Source: Xiphydria camelus (lineage: Eukaryota; Arthropoda; Insecta; Hymenoptera; Xiphydriidae). Taken from it: a stretch of DNA of 64,000 bases. The position numbers and the translations under genes were made by a program. Of the stretch, positions 1 to 11,200 are shown one piece after another. How positions within the stretch are numbered: the first letter of the stretch is position 1; the number at the start of each line of letters is the position of its first letter. The notes beneath the pieces are model-generated. The model was not told the DNA's origin and did no database searches. It saw only the letters and a list, made by a program, of their open reading frames with translations. The stretch is taken from positions 18,222,182 to 18,286,181 of the forward strand of contig OY783197.1 in assembly GCA_963678675.1 (NCBI GenBank), read 5' to 3'.

Positions 1-57
1 TAAAGTCGGGCAGAGCGTATCGATGTAGGCTTATGCGCCGGCAATCGATACCGAATA

Positions 58-305
58 TGGACTCCCTTCTGCAATAAGGAACCAAGTGACAAAATTTAAG
101 CTTTGAGTAAAACAAGAAAAATTTTATTTTATTCAAAATCAGCAGTGTTGACGTATCAATAAACTTTTTTAGAGGGCAGCAGGACAGGTATAAACTTGGT
201 TTTGTTTTGCGAAACTGATAAACCGCAAACGTTAGATCTGCAATATGAACCTCACTAATTTTCAGATGAAATGACGGTTGGTTCCTTATTGCAAAAGGGA
301 GTCCA
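58..305. mobile_element. Short TIR element (MITE) with TA target duplication
   Basis: A 248-bp segment has inverted ends of about 30 bp. The left end starts TGGACTCCCTTCTGCAATAA, and the right end is its near-perfect reverse complement. Both ends are flanked by TA (56-57 and 306-307), as expected of a Tc1/mariner-type non-autonomous element. It has no coding capacity. Confidence 0.75.
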
Positions 306-309
306 TATA

Positions 310-671
310 CGATTGCAGGCTGCGTGAAAACACGTTTTTCTATTCGAGTGCAAACTATAGTAACTGTGTCGTCCATTTTCATCAAGTGTTTCCTTAGGTG
401 AGAAAAAGTATTTCGATGTTTGTGCCACGTTCTCGTTGTCGAAAAAAGCTTCGTCGAAAGTTGCGTACCGTTATAAATGTTTTAACTCGTAATAATCGAT
501 TACCTCAAATCTAAATGTTAGGTGTTGCGGTCGTGCATTGATATATATTTAAACCGTGTTAAATATTTTCTAACGGATTTAATGCCTCGAGATTATTGGA
601 AAAATCGCGAGGGATTGGTATTATTCCACGAAAGACCCGCGCTGTTATGTCAGCTTCATGAAAGCCAGTAA
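310..671. other. Non-coding, nothing recognised
   Basis: An AT-rich stretch between the first MITE and the inverted satellite array. I see no coding exon, no repeat pairing and no RNA gene here. Confidence 0.5.
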
Positions 672-2996
672 TAGACCGTCAGATAGTGACAGATTTTGGT
701 GCCCCATTTTCGCATACATGCCTCGAAGAGGATTGAAAAGTACTTCGATGCTGAGTAGAATAAAGCGAAATTTACGAATGGCCTCTGGGGATAACATATG
801 AAAAATTCGATTTTTCTTAACAGAAATAAAAAGGTGTCTGTTGCCCATTTTCTCACGCATGCCGCGTTCACTAAATGATTAATTAATAGAACCTGGCTTC
901 GGAAAACCAAAGGCATGAGTGTTGCAGGTGGTTAAAGGGTTGAAATAAGGGCGTAATCTTGTAAGAAAAATCGAGATTTTGAGTGATTTTCCCACACATG
1001 CCTATTGGAAGTATGGAAACGTACATCGTAACTAGCTCGAAAAAAATATTGGCATGAGTGGCGCGAATGGATAAGTACATTTTGGAGTCATAAAAGTTAA
1101 CGGATATTTTTTTCTATTTTTCAGTTATTTTGCCATGCATGCCTTTGAAACTATAGATTATTATTGATGTGTTAGACATTATAATAAAATTAGCATGACT
1201 ATCGAGTGTGGACGGAACGAAGACTTGAGTCAGAAAGTTGCGAGAAAATTGTATGCAAATGGCCGCCATTTTCCCACGCATGCCTTTTGACATATGCTTA
1301 GAAGAAGTGATTTTAAGTGTATATAACAAAAGACTTGAGTGTCGGACGTGGCTATCATATTAATTATACATAATATATTGAAGAAAGAGCTGACAGAAAA
1401 ATTCTAGAAATTGCTGCCCGGGGTTGGCTTATTCCGATCCGTCTGGCAATTAGTCTTCCGGGAAGGATGTGGCATTGTAATAAGTACCGTTGTATAATTC
1501 TATAAGTACAGTTGCAACCTTGTTCGCCAAAACGTATCGACTCGCTATTGTGCGGTAGGAATCGGTATGTAGGATTATCGTATGGTAATTACTTTCCGAG
1601 AAAGATACGGGACTGTTCCGTCACGCGATAGACGCAATTCTGAATATCAGTTCATACCGTTCTAATCGCATCACAATCATAAATACCTCGTGAACCTAAA
1701 GTTAATCTCGCCATCCGCGAAGTGGTATATTTCGGCGAATCCAGGCTGCTAATGAGCTCGCTGTCCTGCACCTTTCCTAAAAGGGTTAATTGCTAGAGGA
1801 GTCGTAATGAACTGTTTCCCGCAATACCGATTCTGATAAACACCGCTATACTTAAAATGCTAAATCAGCTTCCGGGTTCCTAAAAACTTAATTTTGCGTT
1901 CTTCACTTGAATCTTTTACTTACTTCACTTGACTCTATCTGTGTTGTGATAGTGTTTTTATACGAGAAATAAATATATTTGTTGTTGAAATCATGTAGTG
2001 TCTTAGTTCGTCATCTTAACTGACCTTCCCCTATATTGTAAGTAAATTAAAAATAAAGAAACAAAAAAATAACGGCTTGCGTGGGAAAATGGTGGCAATT
2101 TCTAGAATTTTTCTGTCAGCTCTTTTTTCAATACATTATGTATAATTAATATGATGGCCACCTCCGACACTCAAGTCTTTTGTTATATACACTTAAAATC
2201 ACTTCTTCTAAGCATATGCCAAAAGGCATGCGTGGGGAAATGGCGGCAATTTCTAGAATTTTTCTGTCAGCTCTTTCTTCAACATATTATGTATAATTAA
2301 TATGATGGCCACGTCCGACACTCAAGTCTTTTGTTATATACACGTAAAATCACTTCTTCTATGCATATGTCAAAAGGCATGCGTGGGAAAATGGCGGCAA
2401 TTAGCATATAATTTTCCTGCAACTTTCCTATGTTGTTAAAATATGAAGGCCACGTTCTACACTCCTGCCATTATTTTTTTACGGACTCTTAAATTCATAA
2501 GTTTGTATTGCAATTAATTTCGTTCATGGAAGAATAACTGAAAAATCTAAAAAATAATCCGGTAACATTTACGACTTCGAAATGTACTTTCCATTCGCGC
2601 CACTCACACACATGCCAATATTTTTTTCCGGCTATTGACGATGTACGTTTCCATACTTCCAATAGACATGTGTGGAAAAATCACTCAAAATCTCGATTTT
2701 TTTTTACAAGATTACACCCTTATTTCAACCCTTTAGCCACCTGCAACACTCATGCCTTTGGTTTTCCGAAGCCAGGTTCTATTAATTAATCATTCAGTGA
2801 ACAAGGCATGCGTGAGAAAATGGGCAACAGACACCTTTTTATTTCTGTTAAGAAAAATCGAATTTTCCATATGTTATCCCCAGGGGCCATTCGTAAATTT
2901 CGCTTTATTCTACTCAGCATCGAAGTACTTTTCAACCCTCTTCGAGGCATGTATGCGAAAATGGGGCACCAGAATCTGTCACTATCTGACGGTCTA
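672..2996. repeat. Large inverted repeat built of ~140-150 bp tandem units (foldback-like)
   Basis: The left arm (672-1413) and right arm (2096-2996) are reverse complements in the same mirrored order, with high identity at the outer ends and moderate divergence inside. Each arm is a series of diverged 140-150 bp units. A unit carries a motif close to GGCATGCGTGGGAAAATGG, and elsewhere a motif close to ACACTCATGCC. On the left the first motif occurs near 703, 842, 981, 1125 and 1264. On the right it occurs near 2074, 2222, 2374, 2655, 2802 and 2942. The right arm is about 160 bp longer because it has one extra tandem unit (2222-2373 duplicates 2074-2221). The spacer of about 680 bp (1414-2095) is unique and ends in an LTR-like AATAAA-bearing stretch. 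Short open frames inside the arms mirror each other and are repeat artefacts. The architecture resembles Foldback elements, whose inverted ends are made of tandem subrepeats, but an inverted satellite duplication is equally possible. Confidence 0.8.
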
Positions 2997-3017
2997 CCTA
3001 TAATCCGGAGACTAGTG

Positions 3018-4320
3018 CAGGCTTCACAGATTTATCCCTAATCTCTATTTTTTTTGAAGTCCCTAAACATTCCTAAAATTGACACCTTGACTCTAAAAGT
3101 CCTTATTCCTATATGCAGATAGTACATTCGAGTTTAGACAAGGAAAAATCGGACAGTTAGGAAAATGAAAAACAAGTTAGATGTGCAACGATTTTATAAA
3201 AATACTATTGATGCTTCAGAAGCAATGCAGATAGAAATTAACAAGGTAATAATGTATCGCGGAGAAAAAAAAGAGATCACAAAGCCATTTATACTTTAGA
3301 TGTAAAGTGGTTTAGAAAGACTACAAAAGAAGGGAAAAAACGAAAGAATTACATTAGATACGTGGCAGAAAAACAAAAAAAGAAGCAAAATAGTATAGCG
3401 GATGAAGTTCTGCAGAAGAAATTAAAATTGAAATAAACCTTCAATATATTGGATTGATGCAAAAGTTCATCCCGTTTTCATCAGTAGAAGGCATTGAATC
3501 GCAAAACCAAAGTGCTATCTACTTCACACGTATGAAATTTTGGTGTTATTTGATAGTAGGAATTTCAGAGAATATTTGAGGGAAAAATTCTGTTATTTGG
3601 TTGTGTTTTTTGAATTTTGTTAAGCATTAAAAGTGGCAGAAAATACGCTTTTACGCTTTTTAGTTTCTGAAAGGGCAAAAATGCTTCGCGTATGCAACAA
3701 AATATGGATGTATACGGTGAGGGTTCCGTTAACGATTCCACATGCCGTAAATGGTTCAGAAAGTTTTGTGACAGAAATTGTAGTGTTTAACAAAATTCAA
3801 AAAACAATCAAATAACACAATTTTTTCCCAAAAAATATTCTCTGACATTCTCCTACTATCAAATAACACCAAAACTTCATGTGTGAAGCAGATAGCACTT
3901 TAGTTTAGCGATTCAATACATACTACTGATGAAAACGGGACGAACTTTTGCATCAATCCAATACTTTGGAATATGTACAATTTTTCTAATTAGTACTCAT
4001 TTATATGAATGATTTTATATAGATATTATGTAGATTCATATAGATTCTTACGATATTTCTGTATCAGTATATTTACATATCCTGTCAGTGAGATACTGAA
4101 GACTAAAGTAGCTTTATGGTGACAAGTCTTAATTGATGAGCGCAGCAGATTTTGCGAGCAATTAATCAGTAACAGATTTGACATGTATGACGCTAGTCCC
4201 GTACAAACCACATGAGTTACCTGTAAAAGCGCTTTGAGCATGGTTCCTAAAAGTCACTATTTCTGTGAAATGATGTCCTTATTTCCCTAAAACTGCTTTG
4301 TCCCTACACTGCGAAGCCTG
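3018..4320. mobile_element. Non-autonomous TIR DNA element, copy 1
   Basis: It begins CAGGCTTCACAG and ends CTGCGAAGCCTG, about 12-14 bp inverted ends. It is flanked by an exact CTAGTG duplication (3012-3017 and 4321-4326). A second copy of the same family is at 32566-34476, with colinear similarity over both ends. The left internal part carries a short degenerate coding-like stretch (around 3165-3260) shared with copy 2, perhaps a transposase remnant. The terminal CAGG suggests a hAT-like element, but hAT elements make 8-bp duplications and only 6 bp match here, so the superfamily is unassigned. This copy is interrupted by the mariner derivative at 3449-3961. Confidence 0.7.
3449..3961. mobile_element. 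Internally deleted mariner element nested in copy 1
   Basis: A 513-bp element has inverted ends of more than 100 bp starting TTGGATTGATGCAAAAGTTC, flanked by TA on both sides (3447-3448 and 3962-3963). The centre (about 3690-3785) still encodes, with disruptions, a short stretch resembling the N-terminal helix-turn-helix of mariner transposases (YGEGSVNDSTCRKWFRKF). It is a deletion derivative with no function of its own, mobile only if a transposase acted in trans. Confidence 0.75.
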
Positions 4321-4541
4321 CTAGTGTTGCAAATCGTGCGATCCAGAACAGATCGCTCATTTCCCAAATTTTATTCCCATCAAAGGCGGAGAATGTACAA
4401 TCACGGTGTATCGCAGATTTGACTCGGATGAGTACAAGAATAACGATCGCCGTATTATCAATTATATATGTGGCTGTGTTTTGTATGGTTGCAAAGGAGA
4501 TTAGACGAAGTCCATGAAATCTCGTTCTTTAAATTACTCAC

Positions 4542-5241
4542 CCTCAAGTCTCCCAGTTGACAATCCACTTCTGGTGTCCACGTAAATCGCGCGACCACGC
4601 AATCCTCCGTAGCTTTTGTCCAATTGCACCGCGACTGAAGTTTGCATGCTGAAAGGAAACGAATAGGCTCTTTAATCCTCTCTGTGATTCTCCTCTTATC
4701 CCACGAAAAATGAAAAATTACCAGATTTGAGTTTTACCGGAACCCGGTGATCCGCACAATTCAGTTATGTTTCCACACTGAAATCCTCCGTCTAAAACGT
4801 CGTCTAACGCTCGACAGAACGTTGATATTCTGTCGTTCTCCAATTCCATCTATATGAAGAATCCGATTAAATTAAATGTGAAATGATTAACGGATCAACG
4901 AATCGATGGATCGTCGATGCTTGTACTAAATTCTGTACATACTTGCCAAATATCCAATGCGGATAGAGTTTCGGGGCATTCGGAGGCCGCCTGTATCGTT
5001 TCGATCTGAATTTCATATTTTTGCAGTATTTCTGAAAGAAATACGTATAGGGTAGGTATAAATGCATGGTGAAGGCAAGGAGAGGTAAGCGATCGTGTTA
5101 TAAAAGAGGTAAACTTAGTATAAAGTAATAATTTCAAGCACCTGGATTATTCAGAACATCATGAACATAATAAAAACCACTTTCCCGGAGATTGGAAATT
5201 GTTTCTTTTGGCAAACGAAGTGTAGAAATTGGCTGATTCAT
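4542..5241 (-). CDS. RAD51C: RAD51C-like recombinase, 5' exons only
   Basis: RAD51C is a RecA-family ATPase paralogue that acts with other RAD51 paralogues in homologous recombination. Four exons can be joined in phase on the minus strand: 5241-5142 (starts [20 protein letters not shown]), 5031-4943, 4849-4722 and 4648-4542, giving 141 residues. Exons 1 and 2 match the N-terminal helical region of RAD51C. Exon 3 has the conserved [13 protein letters not shown] stretch and a Walker A motif GSPGSGKTQ at about residues 96-104. Exon 4 continues with [10 protein letters not shown], then [11 protein letters not shown]. The last visible donor (GTGAGT after 4542) is good, but no exon follows in the 220 bp before the mobile element at 4320. 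None is recognisable further left, and Walker B and the rest of the ATPase core are absent. Either the 3' exons lie beyond the window start or the gene has been truncated by insertions. spn-D is the fly gene of this kind. Confidence 0.72.
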
Positions 5242-6009
5242 GGAAATAAGTGCAGCAAAGTAAGTTTAAAAACTTCAGGTTGACAACATGACAAAGTTTA
5301 GATTTCGAGTCGGATAATGCAGCTCGTCGAATAGCAGAAGTTTTCGATTTTACTGCTAGATGTAGCGCGACTCGGAATCAAGTAGGTCCATCTAACAACA
5401 ACTCGCGGAACTTTACCGGTTAAATTGTAGAAAATTCCTAATTTACACGTGCTAACACGATTCGAAGGATCCGCATTAATCTTTTACAATTACGGAGAGC
5501 AAATTCGACTATTAGAAGTAACGATCTCCAATCGAATCGGAAAGAATTATACCGAATCACGGATGCCACTTCGCGTTCGACGTTCCCGCTACTTACGCAC
5601 AATAACGCGCGATAGCCTCGAACCCAGACTCGTTCGAAGACTCGGTGCAACTATCGAGATTATTAAACTGTCGACGATCAATTATACACGATTTTAATTG
5701 TTTTGCAATTATTATAATAAAAGTTATCTCTCCGCTATATTTACGGGATAATTGTAATGTCGATCAAGGATTCCCGAAATGCGTATGTCGCGTAATCTCG
5801 ACTCCATTACACTACGTGCGCGTTACAAAGGAGAAGGGGTAATACAACTTCGGTCGAATAAATACTAAATTTACGAGTAAAAAGTTGTCTTTCAATTATC
5901 GCTAGAAATTTATAGCTCAAAATTTATTTACAAATGGTACAATTTTATGGAGCATTCGTATCCTGACAATGAAAACTAGCAATTTAATTGTCAGACGATG
6001 AACCTTGAA
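5242..6009. promoter_or_regulatory. Intergenic region between divergent RAD51C-like and B52 genes
   Basis: The RAD51C-like start codon and the B52 5' region face away from each other across this 0.8-kb gap, so it must contain at least the RAD51C-like promoter. I see no TATA box or other motif that I can place with confidence, and the small open frames here look random. Confidence 0.4.
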
Positions 6010-6213
6010 TTGTCGCTTGACCCCGTGGTACATCCGCCCATCGCGCTTTGCCGGTCGGTCGTGTGAGCCCCGTAGCGCTTCCGTTGTTGCGGCGAACCAT
6101 CTTGCTTTGGACGCCGATCGTTAGTCGCTCTTGTGATTTCAATCGTTTTATATCGGAAGAGTGTGCGGAGAGCTACGGATATACGAAACCTCGACAAACG
6201 GAAACAATTTCAG
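6010..6213 (+). promoter_or_regulatory. Candidate 5' UTR exon and promoter of B52
   Basis: A GC-rich stretch ends in a strong splice donor (CAG|GTGAGT, exon end 6213) with no long reading frame. It lies upstream of the first coding exons of B52, which carry their own splice acceptors (tttaag before 8116, tttacag before 8274). A leader exon must therefore exist upstream, and this is the best candidate. The transcription start is not determined. Confidence 0.4.
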
Positions 6214-8116
6214 GTGAGTTCGCGTGCAAATTGGCTCGTCTGTTTCCCTAGTTTAAGTGAGCAAGTGAGAATATGTGAAAATTCATACGACATCGCTTCT
6301 TTCGTCGCGGCATGTGATTCTTTCCACGGAGCTTTCGCCGGATCGAAACGAGAATCTCGTATGCTTTCGTAATTCGGAGCGACGCGAAAGAGGAATATCG
6401 ACCCGATTCGAGACGGAGTTCGTATAGCGCTCGATCGAAAATGCCAGTCCTCCACGTCACACGAGGCGCCTCCCCCGCGCCCGTGCAAGTTAGTGCGTCG
6501 TACGATTGTTGCCGGGACGGAATGCTTGATTTTGTGCTTTGCATCGGCAAAAATCGACGGACGTGAAACGTCGAGGGGGTAAAATTAATCGGAAGCCGTC
6601 AAAATGTCCGTGACGCCGATTGTTTTGCGCTACCGCTCCGGCTGATTTATACGTGCGATTGCGCGTGATCGAGTCTTATATAAACGATTGCTTATCAACG
6701 TTTCAACGGAATCATTCATCGCGTTGTCCAAAATTCTGCGCTCCTCGCTCAAATTCGCGTCGAACGGAAGAAAGCGAACGACCTTTTTACGCGTGTGGCG
6801 AATCCGCCATTTTCCGACTTAAACTCCGTGACGCCGTTATATTCCGGAATTACGTGCTTTTGCGGATGTGCGGAGCTCGCGAAATTGTTATATCACGCGC
6901 GTGTTTCTCCAGCGAATTTGCAAGTTTTTGCCGTTCCTAGGTCATGGATTCCGATCCGCGTTGTTTCACTCATTCTGTAATAAATTTTTTTGCGTACAGT
7001 CACTCTCGCGCGTAACGGTATGCATTTGTTAATGACACCTTAATTGCTCTTCCCTTTCCTTTGAACTGACAGAACACGTTTTACGCGTTCGGAGTAATCG
7101 TCGGTCGAAGTAGCCTTGAGCGTGAAGCCGAGGAATCCGAACAACGAAGATTCGTATATCTCCACTTCCTGCAATTTCCCCGTCATACTTCAATTGTAAA
7201 GCAATATCGCGATAATCAAATAAGAACTTACTTTCCATGAATTTGACAGCGCTTTGCAAGTAGACGATGTTAATTGTCACTTTTTCTTTACAAACAGAAC
7301 TTGCTTCCCATAAATATTTACACGAATCTGCAGAGTTTTGTTCTTTCTCTGGAAATGTCTTGCACTTATATTATTATAATGTAGGATATCGCTGCTCTTG
7401 AATCATGGAAAGAAGAAATGCGCAAACCGGTTGACTTATTTTCCGCGTTATTTCGAATCACGGTTCGATTGAGGAATGTGAGAATCTTTCGGCGTGAAGA
7501 TAATTCAATCTTAAGGAATGAAAGACTGAATACGAATGATAATTGAAAGCCAGGATTCGCTAGATTGCGATCATCAAAACGCATTCGTTGTTTACGTGGT
7601 CGTATGAGAATGTAGCAGCACCGTGCCAGTCTCGCATTCGCATCCGTGTACCCCCTTAAGGCGCAAATAGACTCACACCGAGAAGCCCAGAGAAGCGTGA
7701 ATACGAATAGTTTCTCGCCTGAGAACATTTTGACAGGTTCTCGTGTTCTCAGGTCTTCTCGCGTGAGTCGGGAAACCGGTATTAGATCCACTTACAGCAG
7801 GCTGGGCTCCTGCACGCTCCACAGTTTCGAACGGACCTCACCTCTCGCACGCGAATACGCGACGCTCTATCGCTATTCGTTTTTTTTCGTACAGCACGCT
7901 TGAGAAGGATTAAAATGAACTCTTATCGAATTCAATCGGCAATTGCGTAGCATCGGGGCGATATTCGGATGTAAAGCCCGCGTCGATCGAACGCGCCGTC
8001 GGTTAGGTTCTCTCGTACGATGTCGTAAATATTATTTTTATGTTGTGTCGTGTGGATGAGCGGCAGGTTCCTGAGGAAGCCTGTTATGTAAGGTGTTTTT
8101 ATATTTTCCTTTAAGA

Positions 8117-8239
8117 ATGAGCACCCGAGTATTCGTTGGTGGATTAACGTACCGGGTGCGAGAGCGCGACCTTGAGAAGTTCTTCCGGAAATATGGTAGA
8201 ATCAAGGAGGTTGCTATGAAGAACGGATTTGCCTTTGTG
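8117..8239 (+). CDS. B52: B52 alternative first coding exon 1a
   Basis: It encodes 41 residues starting [20 protein letters not shown] and ending KNGFAFV, followed by a GTAAGT donor in phase 0, the same phase as exon 1b. It is a diverged duplicate of 1b and carries RNP2 (VFVGGL) and most of RNP1. Splicing 1a to 1b at the acceptor at 8273 runs into an early stop, so the two can only be used as alternatives, each joined to 9125. The preceding acceptor-like tttaag suggests it is reached from an upstream leader exon. Confidence 0.85.
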
Positions 8240-11200
8240 GTAAGTCTAATGTGAATCAATTGTTTTTTTACAGTATGGTAGGGACAAGGGTCTATGTCGG
8301 TGGGCTTCCATACGGCACCAGGGAAAGAGACCTTGAGAGATTTTTCAGAGGCTACGGTCGTTTCCGTGATGTTCTCATCAAGAATGGCTACGGCTTTGTC
8401 GTAAGTATCCGTATTCGATTAAGAAAGTACCCTCGCGTTCTCCGTTTCGCTCCCCTGGGTCTTGGATTTTGCTCTGCGTTAAACGTGGGGCTGCCTCCGA
8501 TGCGCAGTCCGCGAAGTAATCCCGCCGATTGCGAGCGAAATTCGCGATTCCCGGGCCTCTGACCGAAGGCGGGCGAAATGCGGAACTTGAAAATGCAAAT
8601 GTAAATCGACGATACGACCCATACCGACCTGCTCTGATCCCTGCACTATGGCACTGCGGCTGCTTAGACGAGACTGTCTGCTGCTTGCCGACGATTAATC
8701 TACGAAGTTAGTAAGTTTTGCGAGTCAAAAATAATTTCTAAAACGGAGTTCTGAGGCGTTACGGGACGACTTTGTCGTAGCGACGACGATCCTTGCTATG
8801 GTTACGCGTACTTTGATCTGTCGTGTTATTGCGATGTACTAGAGTGACGGGAGTGAGTGCGAACGACCACCCTGGATGGTCGTTCCTTCCTCCCCGTTCG
8901 AAGCACTTTGTCGTACGAGAAGGTCAAAATTGACGCGCGATGCGAATACAAACGACGAAGATCTTTCAGACGCATAGAATCCTTCTTTTCGTTCAGTTTT
9001 CTATGCCTCTACATTGCATAACTATTCGCTTTAAGCAGCCGAAGCATCGTCATTTCGTAGATTTACTCTGCTGTTCCGATATATGCGATGAGCGAAGCTG
9101 TAACTCTGTCGTATCTGTTCGCAGGAATTCGACGACTACAGAGATGCCGACGACGCCGTATATGAGCTTAATGGGAAGGAGCTCCTGGGGGAAAGGTAAC
9201 ATACAACAAAAAGCATGAATAACAGAAAGTGTTACTCTAAGAACATTCGATATTGCCCCGTAGTTAAAAGAGAGAAGCCCGCGCTACGTCGCTACCGTTG
9301 AGATGCAAAGTATTTGAAATGAATCTAAATTGAAACAAATATCGCGCTGGTGCGCGAAAGAGCGCTCCTCTCTGTTTTAGCTACAAAAACAATTTCTCAA
9401 TTGCTACATTACTTTATTCGTGATATTTGTACATCTAGTTACGAAGAGAACTCGTTAAATTCGAACTTTTCTCACACAAAAAAGAAACGTTAAACTCAAA
9501 CTTTCTAGTTTGCTTGGAAATCTTAATAAGACACTCGCAAAGAAAGGGAACTCGAAATTGAAATTATAACGATTTCTCATCGTAGCCCGACTATATAATT
9601 AATATATATTTCTCAGGGTATTTAGAACTATTTAGATTCGTGCTTGTGTGTGTATAATAAGCTTGGCTTGTAGCTAGTAGCGTTGAGTAGTGCATTCGCT
9701 GTATTCCGTAGAAGTTACACGGTTGTATGTTGCACCGTTGATGAGTATTTACCGCGGTGATGATAATAGCAATGGAAGTATTGCGATTATCGTTGATTCT
9801 AGAACAGCTTTGTACGAAAATCAGTGGCTGCGCCAATTTAAATTGCACTGCATTGGATAAAGCTATCCTCGCAGGTAGTCGATTAACGAGCCAATGCCGT
9901 AAAATGTTTGCGTTCCAAGAGAAAAAACGAAGGAAAGGCATTGGTATTCCATAACGGCTATCCGCCTGCCTGCGAGAACTTTGTATTACGAGTGCGACTG
10001 ACTATCGAGTGAACACGTTCAATCGAATTCCATTTAGGAAGCGATGGATCTTGTTTATCCTCTTTTTTTTTTCTTCTTTTGCAATTGTTTTTCTTACTCG
10101 AAGTTGTTGCAACGATTTTCAAACTGTACAGTAACGATTCCTTCGCACCATATATTGTTGATCAGAGACGAGGAGACCTCGTCGACTACACTTTATAAAG
10201 TAATCATTCGCACCGCATTGCGAGAGCAACGACTTAGCCTGCGAAGCTTCCAAGTCTGCACCAAAAGTGTGAACGCCGTCGCTTAACTTTAAGATTATTG
10301 TTCTTATTCGTACATTTTAATGAACCAAACTAATCTATCGCTTCTTCAACGCCATTCTAGATACGACTCGTAGAATGTCCGAAGTTGTGTTTTTTTCCGA
10401 AACGGAGAAATCTCTGCGTACAAGATCGACCTTCGCGTTTTCGCGTGCTATACGAAAAAGAGAGATAGCAATTCGTCGGTAGATCAATCGAGAGGGTCGG
10501 ACTTGTACGAAAGTATGTTGAGTGTGACGTGAACCAACCGCCATTTTGAACTGCTTCCATCATCTCCCCGAATTCGAGTCAAATGAAAAGAGCTGCAAGA
10601 TCCATCCAAACGGTATTAACGTTCGTTGATTCGAGAGTAACGAGGAACATAAGCTTTTTCATAATTTCCTTAACGATCTCAGTCTGAGGGGGGGTGGGTA
10701 GGGGAAGAGGGAGGGGGGGCTTTTTTACTTTCATCGATGGGACTGGATGGATGGGGTCGCGAAGTTAGGATCGCCGTTAATTACGAGAAAGCTTATCGCA
10801 GCTAGGACGAGGAGAGTTTAGCAATTATTTAGGCGACGGAGAGGACGCGCGAGGAGGGGTGGCGCTTCGGAGGCCGGACGGATAGTACCGAAAGAGACTG
10901 ATGATATGTGAACGGATGTCTGGAGGAGGAGGCTGAGGAGAAAAAAGAAAAATGAAGGGAAGGAAGCAGCGGTTAGAGTAAGAATTAGTCGAGGACTTAG
11001 GCGGGGTTTTGTTGGGTGTGTTTCAGAGTGGCGGTGGAGATAGCACGGGGTGTTTCAGGGAGGCGAGGCGACCGTGGCTACGGACGCTCACGCTCCTGGA
11101 GAGACAAGTAAGCATATCCAATGTGTCTTGTTACAGAATTACTGTAGAGAGGGCCCGGGGGACACCTAGGGGTAGTGACCAGTGGCGCTATGGTGACTCC

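Noticed and set aside
645..1329. Minus-strand frames of 65-86 codons in the left satellite arm, with near-identical plus-strand partners at 2752-3041
   Set aside because: They exist only because the arms are inverted copies. Several frames are open at once and none resembles a protein family.
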